Source: Platanthera guangdongensis
Taxonomy: Eukaryota; Streptophyta; Magnoliopsida; Asparagales; Orchidaceae
Assembly: GCA_039583875.1 (NCBI GenBank)
Contig: CM077150.1
Location: 836,501-900,500, forward strand
Length of the DNA stretch: 64,000 nucleotides
Direction: 5' to 3'
Shown: one piece after another, positions 21,370 through 32,239 of the stretch
Position numbering within the stretch: the first letter of the stretch is position 1
Layout: each line of letters starts with the position of its first letter
Translations under genes and position numbers: made by a program
Notes under the pieces: generated by a model
Told to the model about the DNA's origin: nothing
Databases searched by the model: none
The model's input: the letters and a program-made list of their open reading frames with translations, nothing else

Positions 21370-23291
21370 TTAATCCTCGACATCGTCCTTGGCATCGTCC
21401 TCGTCATCATTGTTATCACTCCATTTGTTTCTGTTGTTGTTATCGTTGGAGCTAGAATGGGAGGAGAGGACGTGGTCTGGCGAGTTGGACTCCTCGACGA
21501 GTAGGCATGGGATGAGGTTCGAGATCGCCAGGTGCCCGACTTCTGGGCCGAAGAAGCCGTCAATCCTCAGTTTGGCGATAACTGCTTCACTCGTTGCTTG
21601 CGCTATCCCGCGGCGGATAGTCTGCATCTCGTCCCCGTGAGTGCGAATCATTTTGCCCATCCCGTGCGGACTCGCCTCCTATTGCTGCTCAACTGAGCTA
21701 GTACCCGAGGGACCTGTGCAATCTTCGGTGTCGGTCAGGCAAGTTTCTAACTCGGCGACTAGGACTTAAGAAGTCTCCAGCTCGGCTTTGGTGGTGGCAA
21801 GTTATTCCTCGAGCGCCGAGATCTTCTTCGTTGTTTTGATCTCGGCGGCCTGCGAATATCAACCAGCAAGCAGTCAGAAAAATGGTCAAGTATAGAAGCG
21901 AGTAAGTCGCGCAGAGAAGGTGAGCTACCTCATACTCTTTCTACTGGACCGATTGCATCCCCAAGTCGATCGCCTTCTGCGAGACGATCTACAACGCCTT
22001 ATTTGTCTCGAGGAGCTTCTTCGTCGTGAAGTGCCCTAGCTTGGTTGCTCGCAGGAGGGTGTGAGATGTCTGGTGGGCGAGCTCCTCCGAACTGAGATCC
22101 TGCTTTGACTCAGCATCTGCTCTCCCATACAACATGAAGGCGACATCATAGGCTTCCCCCTTGTCCTCCCAGTCTTCCGACCAGGCGGGTAGGTTCGTGT
22201 TCAACATCACCTTGTGCTCACCCTCGTCCTAGGTCACCAGTGGGCGACCAAAAGCATATATGCCTTCCTGCCCGAGGTTGTAGTTTGGGTGGAATTAAGA
22301 CGCTCTGACGTCGACTGATGAATCCTCGTCAAAAAGCTCACGGAAAGCTTGACTCGTTTTCTCGCGTGGTCTGGGGCCTTACTGCAAGCCCTTGTCGCCG
22401 GCGCGCGACTGGCCCTTGTCGCTCGTAGGAGGCGGGATTTCCTCCACTCTTGATGGCAGGTTTGAGGACTCTTGGCGCGATGACACGACCTCCTTTGTCG
22501 GAGGAAGCTGTTCTCACAGGAGTTCGTGAGTAGCTGCAGGCGACAAATAACAGTTAGTACAAATTTCAAAAACGGTCATTCAAGTTGGCGAGTTTGGCAG
22601 AATCTAGTCAGGATCAGGATTATACCTTCGCCGGGAAGACCTCGCCCCGCGAGTTGACATTGAGACGTCAATGGATGACGTCAAATTGCCACTCGTGGAA
22701 AGCCTCGAATAAATTATCGCGCACGCCTTCCAAGATGGGCTGCAGGAAGGTGACTTCGGGTGGCGGGTGCGGCCTCCTCGGCACGCTTTCAAAGTCACCG
22801 GCGACGACAATCAGGTACTCGCCCCATCGATGAACTTTGTTAGCAGTGCCTACCAGCATGCATACGTGGTTGCTGAAGAAGATCACACCCTCGGATGTCG
22901 CGAGGAAGGGGAAGACCTTCCGGAAGACAGAAAGGTCGAACGTGATCTTCTCTTCCTAAAGGAAGCAAAGGAACTCCATGATCATCACCACTCCATTAAG
23001 ATTGATCTGTGTGGGCACTATGCCAAAATATCACAGGATTTGACGATACTCGAACCACAACGAAAGTCGCAGGCCGACTTCGAAGTGGCGGAGTGGCATG
23101 ATTATCTCACCTTCGAAATAGGTGTTTGGTCGTTCGGTCCGGGCTGGGAGCCTGACCGAATATTCCTCCGACAAGTGCCTTTGACGAAAATCCTCTAGAT
23201 CTCGCTCGGTCGCTACCGACTTCTTGAAGACTGCTTCAGTGAAGTTAGTCGTGTGGGCCTATCGACGAGCATTGGCATCGTCGCCAACCAT
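21370..23291 (-). pseudogene. Tat-I antisense gene B (putative gypsy-type transposon domain), broken
   Basis: ATG at 23291-23289. The N-terminal half (23100-22670) has IMPLRHFEVGLRLSLW and FRKVFPF segments that align with gene B' at 44200-44620 and resemble the Pfam putative gypsy-type transposon domain (Transposase_28). A middle part (LPAWSEDWEDKGEAYDV, about 22190) and a C-terminal part (about 21620-21500) also match B'. Candidate introns with GT/AG ends: 22534-22625 (same relative place as one in B') and 21850-21928. In-frame stops near the start, at LSLWFEYRQIL and at FLCFL make it a pseudogene. The acidic Asp-rich tail ends at 21370. Antisense to Tat-I; extra ORFs, some antisense, are known in Tat elements. 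Confidence 0.72.
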
Positions 23292-23424
23292 TTTGAGCGA
23301 GTTGCATGAGCGAGAAAGAAGAGCAAGTAGAGCGAGAACGAGAAAGAAGACGCAAGCAATAACAAATACTCGCGAGTAGAGGGTCAGAATTCGCAATAGC
23401 GTACTAAAAACTCACCTATCCCTT

Positions 23425-23432
23425 CTATTTAT
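23425..23432 (-). promoter_or_regulatory. TATA box upstream of antisense gene B
   Basis: Minus-strand TATAAATA about 135 bp upstream of the gene B ATG. Gene B' has TATAAATA at 43898, 126 bp upstream of its ATG, so spacing is conserved. Confidence 0.6.
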
Positions 23433-23689
23433 ATGCAGAGGCCAAGGGGGGCATATCTACTTCACGCTAGTATATACCTAAGTCACGTACTCGCCAAGAT
23501 ATCGACCCTACCCACTAGTCCAATCTCACGCAATGATATCCATAATCTCGTCGTACCACCAAAACCTGCACAAAATAACTCGCAAGATCGCAGAAAGAAG
23601 ATGAGAATAATGCAAAAGAAAAAATACGTCGCAGCAAAGGAATCAAACCCAAGTCAATAGAATCAACGCAAGATACAAACTCACCTTAT

Positions 23690-24779
23690 TACAAATAAAG
23701 AATAAAAAACTTTGCAAATGTAGCCATATGGCTAGCCACCGCCATCGCATCATCGCCTCGCCGAAGTTGTTTTTCCATTCTCGCAAGTCGCCCAACGGCC
23801 ATGCTCGCTCGCATGCCAGCCAACTCCTCGCCATAGAGCAGGACGAGATGGTCAGTTGTCGCCAGGCGCCCGTCCAACTCTTGGATCATGTGGAAGCGGG
23901 CTTTTTAAGCCGTCAGGCTTTCCCGCAACTCTTCCATCTTAGTCATCCACATCTCCAGTGCCGAGATTCGGCGATGAGGCTCGCAAATGGCTAGTTGGTC
24001 GAACTTAACCTCTAGCTCAATGTAGGCGCGGGCGGCGGCATGTCGATATTTGTTTCTGGAGAACCCAAGAGCGTTAATGAAAGTCGCTCCAGGGGTTGAA
24101 GGGCTACCTGTCAAAGCAGAGAGAAGTCACCAAGTCTGTTAGAAGTCAACAACAACAGTCAGATCTGTTCAGTATCAGTGTGAGTTATCTTACCGAGGAG
24201 ATCAAGATCGCCGAGAGGAACGATTGGGGCGAGTAGTTTCTCGCGGGCCCGATGTCGAGCCGCCAGGGCGCTCGGTAAGTTGCCCCTGTCTGCGAACTCT
24301 AAGGTCGCGACTTCCGATCCTCAGCGGGAAGTAAATCGAGCGCCTTCTTACCGGATCTCGCGCCAAGCTCTCCTATGGGATCTGAGGGACAGTAGTTTTC
24401 GGGCAGAGTTCAGGGCAAGCTTCGTTGCTCAGTGGCAAAAGAGGAGGCGATGGCAATGGAGTGCTTATCGTCGGATGTAGCGAGCTCGCTGGAGGAGGTG
24501 GCGGCGGCAGTGGTGTGCTCCTCGATTGTTGCGGGTTAGCCAGAGGAGGAGGTGGCGACGACAAAGGGATGCTCGCCGCCGACAGCGATGAGGTGGTCGC
24601 AGGAGGGGGGACTTTGCTCATCCTGAGCTATGAGGTCTTAGTCACTGGAAGATCCTTCTTCTTTGCCACAAGAACTTGTGTTTCGGGCTGCTTCTTGGAG
24701 TCGATGTTGATTCGGATAGTGTGCAAGGTTTGATGCAGAGGCCAAGCTTCGAGGGCAACTAGTGGCGTTGCACGCAGAG
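23690..24779 (-). pseudogene. Tat-I antisense gene A, 3' exons
   Basis: Downstream part of gene A, whose first exon lies beyond the inserted LTR Y1 (29291-29743). It contains a Pro/Ser-rich stretch (about 24620-24400), a candidate intron 24108-24193 with GT/AG ends, then a helical Glu/Arg-rich region (IELEVKFDQLA, EELAGMRASM) ending near 23690. Similar in order and character to gene A' (42424-43430). Several stops. No known function. Confidence 0.55.
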
Positions 24780-26159
24780 TGTAGTGCCCCCCAACCTTTT
24801 GCCCGGGTCGAGCCAGAGGGGTACTACTGGCCCAAGACGTCCACCCATTGCTCTTAGGGGAAACGATCCACCCTATCCAAGCACTAGATGGCCGCCTTGC
24901 TCGGATCGAATCATAAAATTCACAACCCATCAAAGTATAGCGAAAGTATTAATAGAAAACCATTGCAGATATATATAACATATCAATAATACATAGGTTC
25001 TATTGTCGAAGCCTAAGCTTTTATATAAGCCTGTGGGCTATACATGTACTACATATATCACTCATACTCTCTCTACGCTGCTCGGCAGTACTCACGTCTC
25101 TAAACTACGGGGACGGTGGGGGTACATCTGCTCGAGTAGTCCTAGCCGCTGGCATAATCTCCCGTGGCAGCGAGTCACTACGATGATCCATTTCCTGTGA
25201 ATGGTTAATCAGATAACCGTTAGTCACAGAGCTAAGTGGAAATAAATCTCCTCCCCGGATCCATATCCTGGGGACGAGCACACACCCACCCAACAGAAGT
25301 AAATAGCTGAAGCAAGGAGAGTGTTAACACATCATTTCATATACGTATAGCTAGGAGCAACTATAAAAGAGTGCATGATAGTATAACTGGAAAAAACAAC
25401 AGGTATATGAATCAGTTACAACAAGCTCCACTAGCACATCAGCACATTAGGTTTTCACTTTCTGAATTCTATCGCAGGCATTCACAGTCGCACACACACC
25501 GCAGGCATTCATAGCCACACACACACCACAGGAATTCATAGCCGTGCACACATACCTCATGTAGACATAGTTTGGATCGCTTCTGTTCCAGCAGGGTAGC
25601 GAGCCCCGCGGGCCTCACCGATGTGGCTATCGGTGACAGTGGCCAGTCCTGCCACTTCTGGGGGTGGTTGTATCGCACAACCGCAGGCCCTAGCGTATAA
25701 TCTTGTGTACTCTTGGATGTGAGCGACATCCGACGAATCGTTTTGGGCCGACCAGCGGAGGAAAAACCTGACGGGAAATATAACGGCCGGTCACTCGTGG
25801 TACTCATCTTCCTGTCGCCTTGAGTCGTCGATCTTCCCGCACCGGTACGAACGGTCTGCGAGATGGACTGACCCGCCACTATTTCACCGCAAACAATTTA
25901 CAAACAATTAAACAAAAGGGCGAACATAATATACACCGAGTCTACGTCGGCCTGCCCTACTAGGCTTTAGACCTCGGGCGTCGGCACTTAGCTCCACTTT
26001 CTACAAGGAGCGAGGGAGCGCATTACTTGAGGCTAGACCTGTAGGAGTACTTCAACTCCAGTTATCCCCAACTAAGGCTCAACTTTAAAAACGACTGCTC
26101 GTCAGAGCAGGACCCGAGATTATAATAGTAAATTGCAATGAGGACAAGTCCGGTGATTA

Positions 26160-26640
26160 AGCTGCTTAAAGTACTGGAATGAAATGTGACCAGTACGAGA
26201 CTGTAGTTGTGCTGAATAGAAAGTACTGAGAAAAGCTTGACCAGTACGAGACTGAATATGTACTGAATTGAAAGCAATAAAGTAAGCTTGACCAGTATGA
26301 GACTGAAGTAGTACGAAATACTAAAATAAGTTCGACCAGTACGAGACTGGAGATATATTGAATTGAAAGCAGTAAAGTAAGTTTGACCAGTACGAGACTA
26401 GAGCAGTACGAAATACTAAAATAAGCTCGACCAGTACGAGATTGGAGATGTACTGAATTGAAAGCAGTAAAGTAAGCTTGACCAGTACAAGACTGGAGTA
26501 GTACGAAATACTAAAATAAGCTCGACCAATACGAGACTGGAGATGTACTGAAATACTAAAATATGCTCGACCAGTACGAGACTGGAGATGTACTGAAAAC
26601 TAAAATATGCTCGACCAGTATGAGACTGGAGATGAATTTA
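26160..26640. repeat. Tandem repeat in Y1 built on GACCAGTACGAGACTGGAG
   Basis: About nine diverged units of roughly 45-65 bp, each with GACCAGTACGAGACTG then a GTACTGAAAT-like segment. The same motif recurs more sparsely in Y2 at about 37785-37990, so it is an old LTR component. Confidence 0.8.
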
Positions 26641-28168
26641 AATACTTACTTGATTATAAGGGGGGTTGCATGCTCCAATTTCGACCTTTGAAGGAAAATG
26701 GGCGGAAAAATGATCCGTACGCGACACTAGGCTTCCAATATTTTAGGAAAATATCAAAACTTATCCCCATGACCCCAAATTTTGATACAACTCTTAGGAG
26801 GGCCTAAAATGGGTCTAGTAATGTTTTATAATTTTCTGAAGTATTTTGGGCTTTAATTTAGCAAAATAAATTTTATTTTGGCTTTTAAAAATATTAAATC
26901 AATTCCGAAAATTCTCAAGAATTTTGTGGAGGTAGCCCTCATCATGGGAAACATTTTTCATGTTGGTTACATTTCTCCTAGAGACATAGGTTTGGCCCAA
27001 AAATTTTACAAATGGCCTTGAATTTTGGTCTGCTTATAGCAGATCAACATGATCCTGCGGTTGAGATTGAGTCGTAGGACATGTTTTGTCCTTCTATCCC
27101 CATAGCGGACCGACCGCGGATCTGCTGTGGGGGGCGCTAATGCTGAGGCAGGGGCGGGAATTAAGAAGATCAGGGTCGTCCGATCTCATCACGAGATCGG
27201 ACGGCCACTGCTGCTTCCCAGCGGTGTGGAGGGTGGCGGCATCCACCACCGCCGGCCATCCTCCGCCAGCCGCCGTAGCCGGTCCCGATCAACTTGCCGG
27301 GAGCCAGCGACCCTCTGGGCGGTGGTCCGGCGGCCTGGCGCCGCAGTCCGCTGCCAAAATTTTCAACCCGAGAGCTTGGGGTGGTGGTGACCCTGCTCCC
27401 GGCACCACCGCGCCACCCCGCTCCTCAGGCGGTTGGTCACCTACCAGTCCATCCCCGGCCGGCGCGTAGGGGCTCGGGCTTCTCGTCGGCGATGGCCCGG
27501 CGGCCATACGCCGCCGGCCGCCGCCGCCAGAATTAAAGAGGCTGATCTGTTTTGCGGGTGCCGCTGGAGCCGCATTTTCCGGCGGCACTGCCGCTGGGGG
27601 CCGCCGCCCTAGTAGTATAACACTCCCCCAGCGCCGCCACCGGTGCTGGGGGAGGAGTCTTCCTCCTTGGGCACCACCCGGCCTGGAACAAGGCTCGGGT
27701 GGCGCCAGCAGCGCTCCGGCCTCCGGGAGGCACATGCAGCACGTCCAGATCGGGGAAGGGGGAGGGAGAAAGGTTCGACCTGTGTCTGGTGGGCTCGGGA
27801 GGGGCCGGCCTGATCGGCCATGCCAAGTTGGCGGTGGTGGAGGGGGAGGGAGGCCTCGACTTTCCTTTTTCCGGCCACCTGGGCTCCGACAGGGGTGGGG
27901 GCAGGGGGAGGGGTGAGCTGCTCTGAGAGTTGAGGGGATGGAGAGGGGGAGGGGGCCTTTTATATGCTTGGGGAGGAGGGGCTCTCCTCCCCTAGCCAAG
28001 GTGGGATTAATCCCTCCTTAGGGAGGGATTAATCCCCACCATCCAGCTGTCCAAGGACAGCTGGAGGCCCTATGTTTTCCCCCATATGTGGAAAAGAAGA
28101 TGAAGCCCTTATGGGCTTGGGCCTTTTGACAAAGAGAGGTGGAAAGAGAGGATAGGAGTGGTAGGGTG

Positions 28169-28471
28169 TGTAACGCCCCCACACATCTCGTGGTATATAA
28201 CGGTGGGTCCGGTCGGGGCCCCACGCCATATGTTACAGACAAGCGGCGGAATTACTCGAGAGAAAATCGTCGACCAGGGAAGGACACGCCCTGGGTCACG
28301 CCCCCTGACACGCCCGTGTCATGGGCGTGTACCTCCCGAAAATTCGTCGAACGAATTTCGTCGACCACGCACACAGCTGCGCAACCCGAGCAGGACACGC
28401 CCTGGGACACGCCCGTGTCCCAGGCCGTGACACCCAATATTTTTCCCGTTTCTCGAATTTGGGCTGTTATA
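28169..28471 (-). mobile_element. Z-mini: 303-bp chromovirus-type mini-LTR nested in Y1
   Basis: Starts TGTAACGCCCCC and ends GGGCTGTTATA, with the perfect TSD GGGTG at 28164-28168 and 28472-28476. Reverse-complemented, its first ~75 bp match the end of the Z LTRs (GGCGTGGGGCCCCG region) and its last ~90 bp match their beginning, including GACACGCCCGTGTC palindromes. The ~1.8 kb between is absent. Y2 lacks it. It is either a solo LTR that lost its middle or a mobile short derivative. Confidence 0.88.
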
Positions 28472-29290
28472 GGGTGGGCCTCCACCTTTCCTGTGGCTGG
28501 TTGCTGGTTGGGGGCCCGAAGAAGAGTGAGGGGGGCAGGCATGGGCTATCCTCCCTTGGAGAGGAGGTGGGCCCCTACTTGGAGGAAAAATCCAAAAAAT
28601 GGGTTTTTAGGGGGGTTTGACCAAGTCAATCATAGGGTGGGTCCCCCTCGCTGGTCAAAGTCAAAGTGGGTCCAAGTCATCGGGGTCGGGTCAAAGTCCG
28701 GGTGTCGTGTCATAATTGGTGTGCACATGCTTTTCGGTGCACGACTACGCTTGATTTGACCACGTGTTGACCAATTGTCGTCGAAATTGATTGGGACGAC
28801 TTCCGTTGACTTCGTATTGACCACACGAGTCCAACGTCACTGACTGGGGTTGAATCAGAGTCTGTTTTGCGAAAGTCTAAAATTTGCGCGTCGCAACACG
28901 CTAAAATGGTCGAAGTGTGTAAAACTTTCGTTAGATCTCAGATTGTGACGTGACGGGTTTCGATGCACCTATCTAGGTTATATGAGGTCACAGGAATCAA
29001 CAGAACTCAATTCGGAGTTCTCCAGCTCGGTATCCAAAATCTGCTCTCATTGTATTTTACGAGGAATGGTCACATCCACTATATGACCTCGGGGTCTAAC
29101 TGAACGAGTTCTGATGCACTCGTATCGACTATACGAGGTCACAGGAACTGACAGAACTCAATTCAAAGTTCTCTAGCTCAATTTTCTGCCTATGGTTATC
29201 TCCCACCAGGTCATGGGTAGGGTTCAGGCCACTTTTATTGGGCCCACTAGGGCTCTGGTGGCCCAATAAAAATCGGGATGTTACACAGAG

Positions 29291-29743
29291 GGGCGACATC
29301 GAGAACCTCGCCTGCAGTATTTGGCAGAGGAGCTGCGAATACAAGGAATAAGTCAGTAAAGAGAGATACAGATCGATCCGCAACTTTTTGCAGTAAGCGC
29401 GCAAGGCGGAGACCTTGTGAGGCAACGAGATCTGACTGTAGCTACGCTTGGGACTCAGCAAGTTCCGGGGCAGGAGGAGAAGACGACCGCGAGAGCAGAG
29501 AGAAATCGGGGACAGATAGCTCGGGGATGTCGCTCAGCCTGAGGTCGTTAAGGAGCTGCTGGGTGCTGGTGGAAGGCTCGTGTTGGACGGTCGAGGAGGA
29601 GGCATTCTCGGCTTTTTCCTCTTTAGGGGATGGAGATCAACAACGACCTCACCTTTTTGCGGCCTTTTCGGCCTGTAAGGCTCAAGGAGTCCAGATAGTG
29701 CGACAAGGCTCGCTTGGTAGACTTTCTCGACAGACTTTGACAT
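29291..29743 (-). pseudogene. Tat-I antisense gene A, first exon region
   Basis: ATG at 29743-29741 opens a frame with a basic KRPQKGEVVVDLHPLKRKK segment and a Pro/Ser stretch, stopping near 29534. Related sequence continues to the Y1 insertion. A minus-strand CTATAAATT at about 29796-29804 lies some 55 bp upstream and could be its TATA box. Interrupted by the 4.5-kb LTR. Pairs with gene A' at 42424. Confidence 0.5.
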
Positions 29744-29897
29744 CACGTGTGAGTTCAAAATGCGCGTCTCAAAGACCAGTCACCCCCAATTTATAGAGTT
29801 TTGCAGACATCCATCAGAAGCGAGTAACTCAGATACTTGCCCAAGCAGCTCGCCAAATAAGTGTTGAATATTTCTTTTCGAGCTCCTACGTCACTCG

Positions 29898-29913
29898 GAA
29901 AGAGCGGGGATTA
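29898..29913 (+). promoter_or_regulatory. Tat-I polypurine tract
   Basis: GAAAGAGCGGGGATTA directly before the LTR start TGTACA. The same tract precedes the 3' LTRs of Tat-III (42218-42235, reversed) and Tat-IV (52105-52122, reversed), which fixes the LTR starts of this family. Confidence 0.8.
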
Positions 29914-30559
29914 TGTACAATTCATATTCGTCGAGGGTGGACCCATCCAGAGCTAGGTTAGCAGAAGTCAAAGTCAGCAAGTCAAGATAGCAGTCAGAGT
30001 TAACACGCAAGGCGATAGAAGGCATGTGCGAGTATGGCAAGCTCCACTCGCATACTCGTCAGGTAGGCGACTAGGTCAGCTACTCGCCCAGTCAGGCGAG
30101 CTCTCCACAGAGAAGTCGCCTAGACGCCGAGAGGTGGATATAAATAAGACATTCCCTTTGGATTTGTCTATAAATAGGACCCCAGAGGTACGAGGAGACA
30201 GACTTTGGAATCTTGCAAAAATCTCGAGATCTTTTTTGCTGGGACATCAGCTGAGCCTTTGGATTCCTTTTCAGAGAGACTCGGTCGCGACCTTGCGACT
30301 ATCCGTCTTAGTCGTCGTGACTTAGTTACCAGCTAGCCTTCCTCGTACCCTGCTCGGTCATCTTTGGTTATGCAGGGGTTACTTCTTTTAAGCTTCCGAG
30401 TACGTAGTGTGACCTTCATGCCACAGCGCATGTGGTCCTGTTTGTTGTTCGACGGCTTCCGTGTCTTAGCATGTTAGCCGTCGAGCCCAACCGCTGAGCC
30501 GGTAATCTTAGGCAGCCTTGTTCTGAATTTTGGAGTAGAGAATTTTCCCGACTTCAATA
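29914..30559 (+). repeat. Tat-I 3' LTR
   Basis: Begins TGTACAATTC after the PPT. Two TATA-like boxes lie 31 bp apart (30138 and 30169, TATAAATA), followed by a CTCGGTCGCGACC region and an R/U5 matching the minus LTR at 33388-34183. The end near ACTTCAATA is inferred by comparison with ...TTTCAACA of other Tat LTRs. Confidence 0.72.
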
Positions 30560-31640
30560 GATGTTACCTGCACTTCCATGCATGAACGACCCATGCATAC
30601 ATGCCGCCGCACCATCGTCGCCAACTCTCAATATGGCTGGCGTCATGCAAGTCTACGACATTCACCTATTTTCATTCACATCATTCTCATGTACAACGCT
30701 ATCGCCATTACCTTTGCATGTCGCCGCCGCCTCCAAATCCATGTGTGCACTAAGCAAGCTCATATAACCTAATATTTTACTACTCCCATATTATATTAAA
30801 ATCACCATATTTATTTTATAAAAACCACCTCATTATGCAGCCACCATCATTTATCACTCATAATATAATTTCATATTCTCTCTCTAACTCCAAAATGGCC
30901 CACTCCTCTCCTCTTAATTCAAAACGTCAACTTTAAATACATGCACTTTATTATTATCATTAGCATAACTCTTTACTTCTCATCTTCATTTCTCCCATAC
31001 ATAACTTCACCCTCTTCATAAACCTCTATAATTCATTAATATTTCTTAAACTCATTCATATATTTATTAAATACAAGCACAAGTTTTTTCATGAAACACC
31101 ACTTAAACCCGCCACCTCATCTCTTCCTCATTATTTTATCAAAACTGGCCACCCTTTTCTCTCTCTAAAAATCCCCACCTATGCATGTCTTTCTCTCTCT
31201 TCCAAAAAATGACAATAACCACCTATGTTTATTTAGATAATTATCACATCATCTTAATAATTATGATCACGATTCATCTCCTCTTTACAAACCATAAACT
31301 CCCTCAATTAATTTGGTTGTCTTTTCATATATTTCAATGATATTATCACGTTTTTTTCCTCTTCTTACCTTTTGGTCTTCCAACCTTTCATGTGTCTTTC
31401 ATCCTTTCTTTTTTCTTTTAAATAATGGTCAAGAGGGAATGATGAGAGTAGTCAGTCCACCATTGGGGTTGAAAAAATGTTGGGTGGCTCATTTTCAAGA
31501 TGTTTTTGGGGTTAGTTTTATTTTATTTGCAATATAGTTTTGATTTTATTTTTCATACAATTGAACTTTTTTTATTTCATACCGAATGTGATAGTAGAAT
31601 CCCGTCTGAATCTTTTATTTCAATGCCTTCCTTCTTCGAC
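30560..31640. other. AT- and pyrimidine-rich DNA with no transposon similarity
   Basis: The only kilobase here without recognisable retroelement sequence: T/C/A-rich on the plus strand, with CTCTCT runs and no ORF longer than about 75 codons. Probably old host intergenic DNA between Tat-I and the mosaic that follows. Nothing further can be supported. Confidence 0.5.
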
Positions 31641-31649
31641 ATCTACGAA

Positions 31650-32234
31650 GAGTATCTAGGTAGAGAGAATTGAGGATCTGGCAATAGTCTTAATGTCACC
31701 CACCACTTGTCTTCTTTCGGCTGCCCCTTGAGGAGCATCCTCCTGCTCTCTTCCTGTCTTGGGGGATGCTTGCTGATCTTGCATATCCCCTTGCAAAAAC
31801 TTGCCAAGAAGGCCTTGCTGGACCATACGTTCAATCTTGTCCTTTAGCCTGGTATATTCCTTGGTGGTGTGCCCGGTCCTCCGGTGGAACTCACGGTAAT
31901 TTGACTAGTCGTTGCTTAGATTTAGAATCGGCACTTTGGGTCGATGAAGGGCCGAGTTATCTTGAATTGCATAAAGTACATTAGTCTGCTTGGAGTTTAG
32001 TGGTGTATACTCTCGGGTGGATGCTCCCTCTGGAAGTCGCGCTGATGCTGGCCATTTCGATGCTTTTCTTTGCTTCTTTCTTCCTGAATCTTAGGAGTCT
32101 GCTCCTCCACCGTTCTCCTCTTTTGACCGCCTTCAAACTGTTGACGGTACGTTTTGATAGCTTCGTCGACGACAATTTGCGCCTCCACCTGACGCGCAAG
32201 ATCAGGATAGCTAGGGACAGTTTCCCTCATTAGG
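31650..32234 (-). pseudogene. gag: Tat-II gag, C-terminal part
   Basis: Minus-strand translation gives REFHRRTGHTTKEYTRLKDKIE and QQGLLGKFL, the conserved HxxxGHTT-E-C...L motif region of Tat gag (the usual Cys is Tyr here), preceded by a basic region. The upstream gag part is at 34184-34890. Two LTR segments lie between them. Stops are present. Confidence 0.72.
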
Positions 32235-32239
32235 GCTAT

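Larger units (their letters stand above)
24780..29285 (-). mobile_element. Y1: 4.5-kb solo LTR
   Basis: TGTAGTGCCCCCC at one end, GGGATGTTACA at the other, with perfect 5-bp duplication CAGAG at 24775-24779 and 29286-29290. A second copy (Y2) spans 36351-40667. Orientation is probably minus: that strand starts TGTAACATCCCGA as in many gypsy LTRs and has TATAAAA at 27964-27958 with a GC-rich leader. Contents: short repeats around 25465-25545, a tandem repeat at 26160-26640, an AT-rich block (26640-27060), a CpG-rich block (27090-27930), and a nested mini-LTR. No protein-coding gene; the open frames at 27289-27999 are low-complexity. The parent internal region is not in the window. Confidence 0.9.
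1..30559 (+). mobile_element. Tat-I: old Ty3/gypsy Tat-lineage element, split by three insertions
   Basis: Host element of the left block; its 5' end lies outside the window. After removing the insertions at 4556-6660, 7698-20855 and 24780-29290, the order is gag, protease, RT, RNase H, second RNase H, integrase, 3'UTR repeats, antisense genes B and A, PPT and 3' LTR. The second RNase H and the antisense extra genes downstream of pol point to the Tat lineage (Ogre/Retand relatives). Reading frames are broken by many stops and frameshifts, so it is long dead. Unity is inferred because each piece resumes in the right order and orientation after each TSD-flanked insertion. Confidence 0.82.

Noticed and set aside
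27289..27999. 236-codon minus frame in Y1, and similar 39304-40029
   Set aside because: Pro/Gly/Ala/Arg low-complexity in CpG-rich LTR sequence; not conserved between Y1 and Y2.
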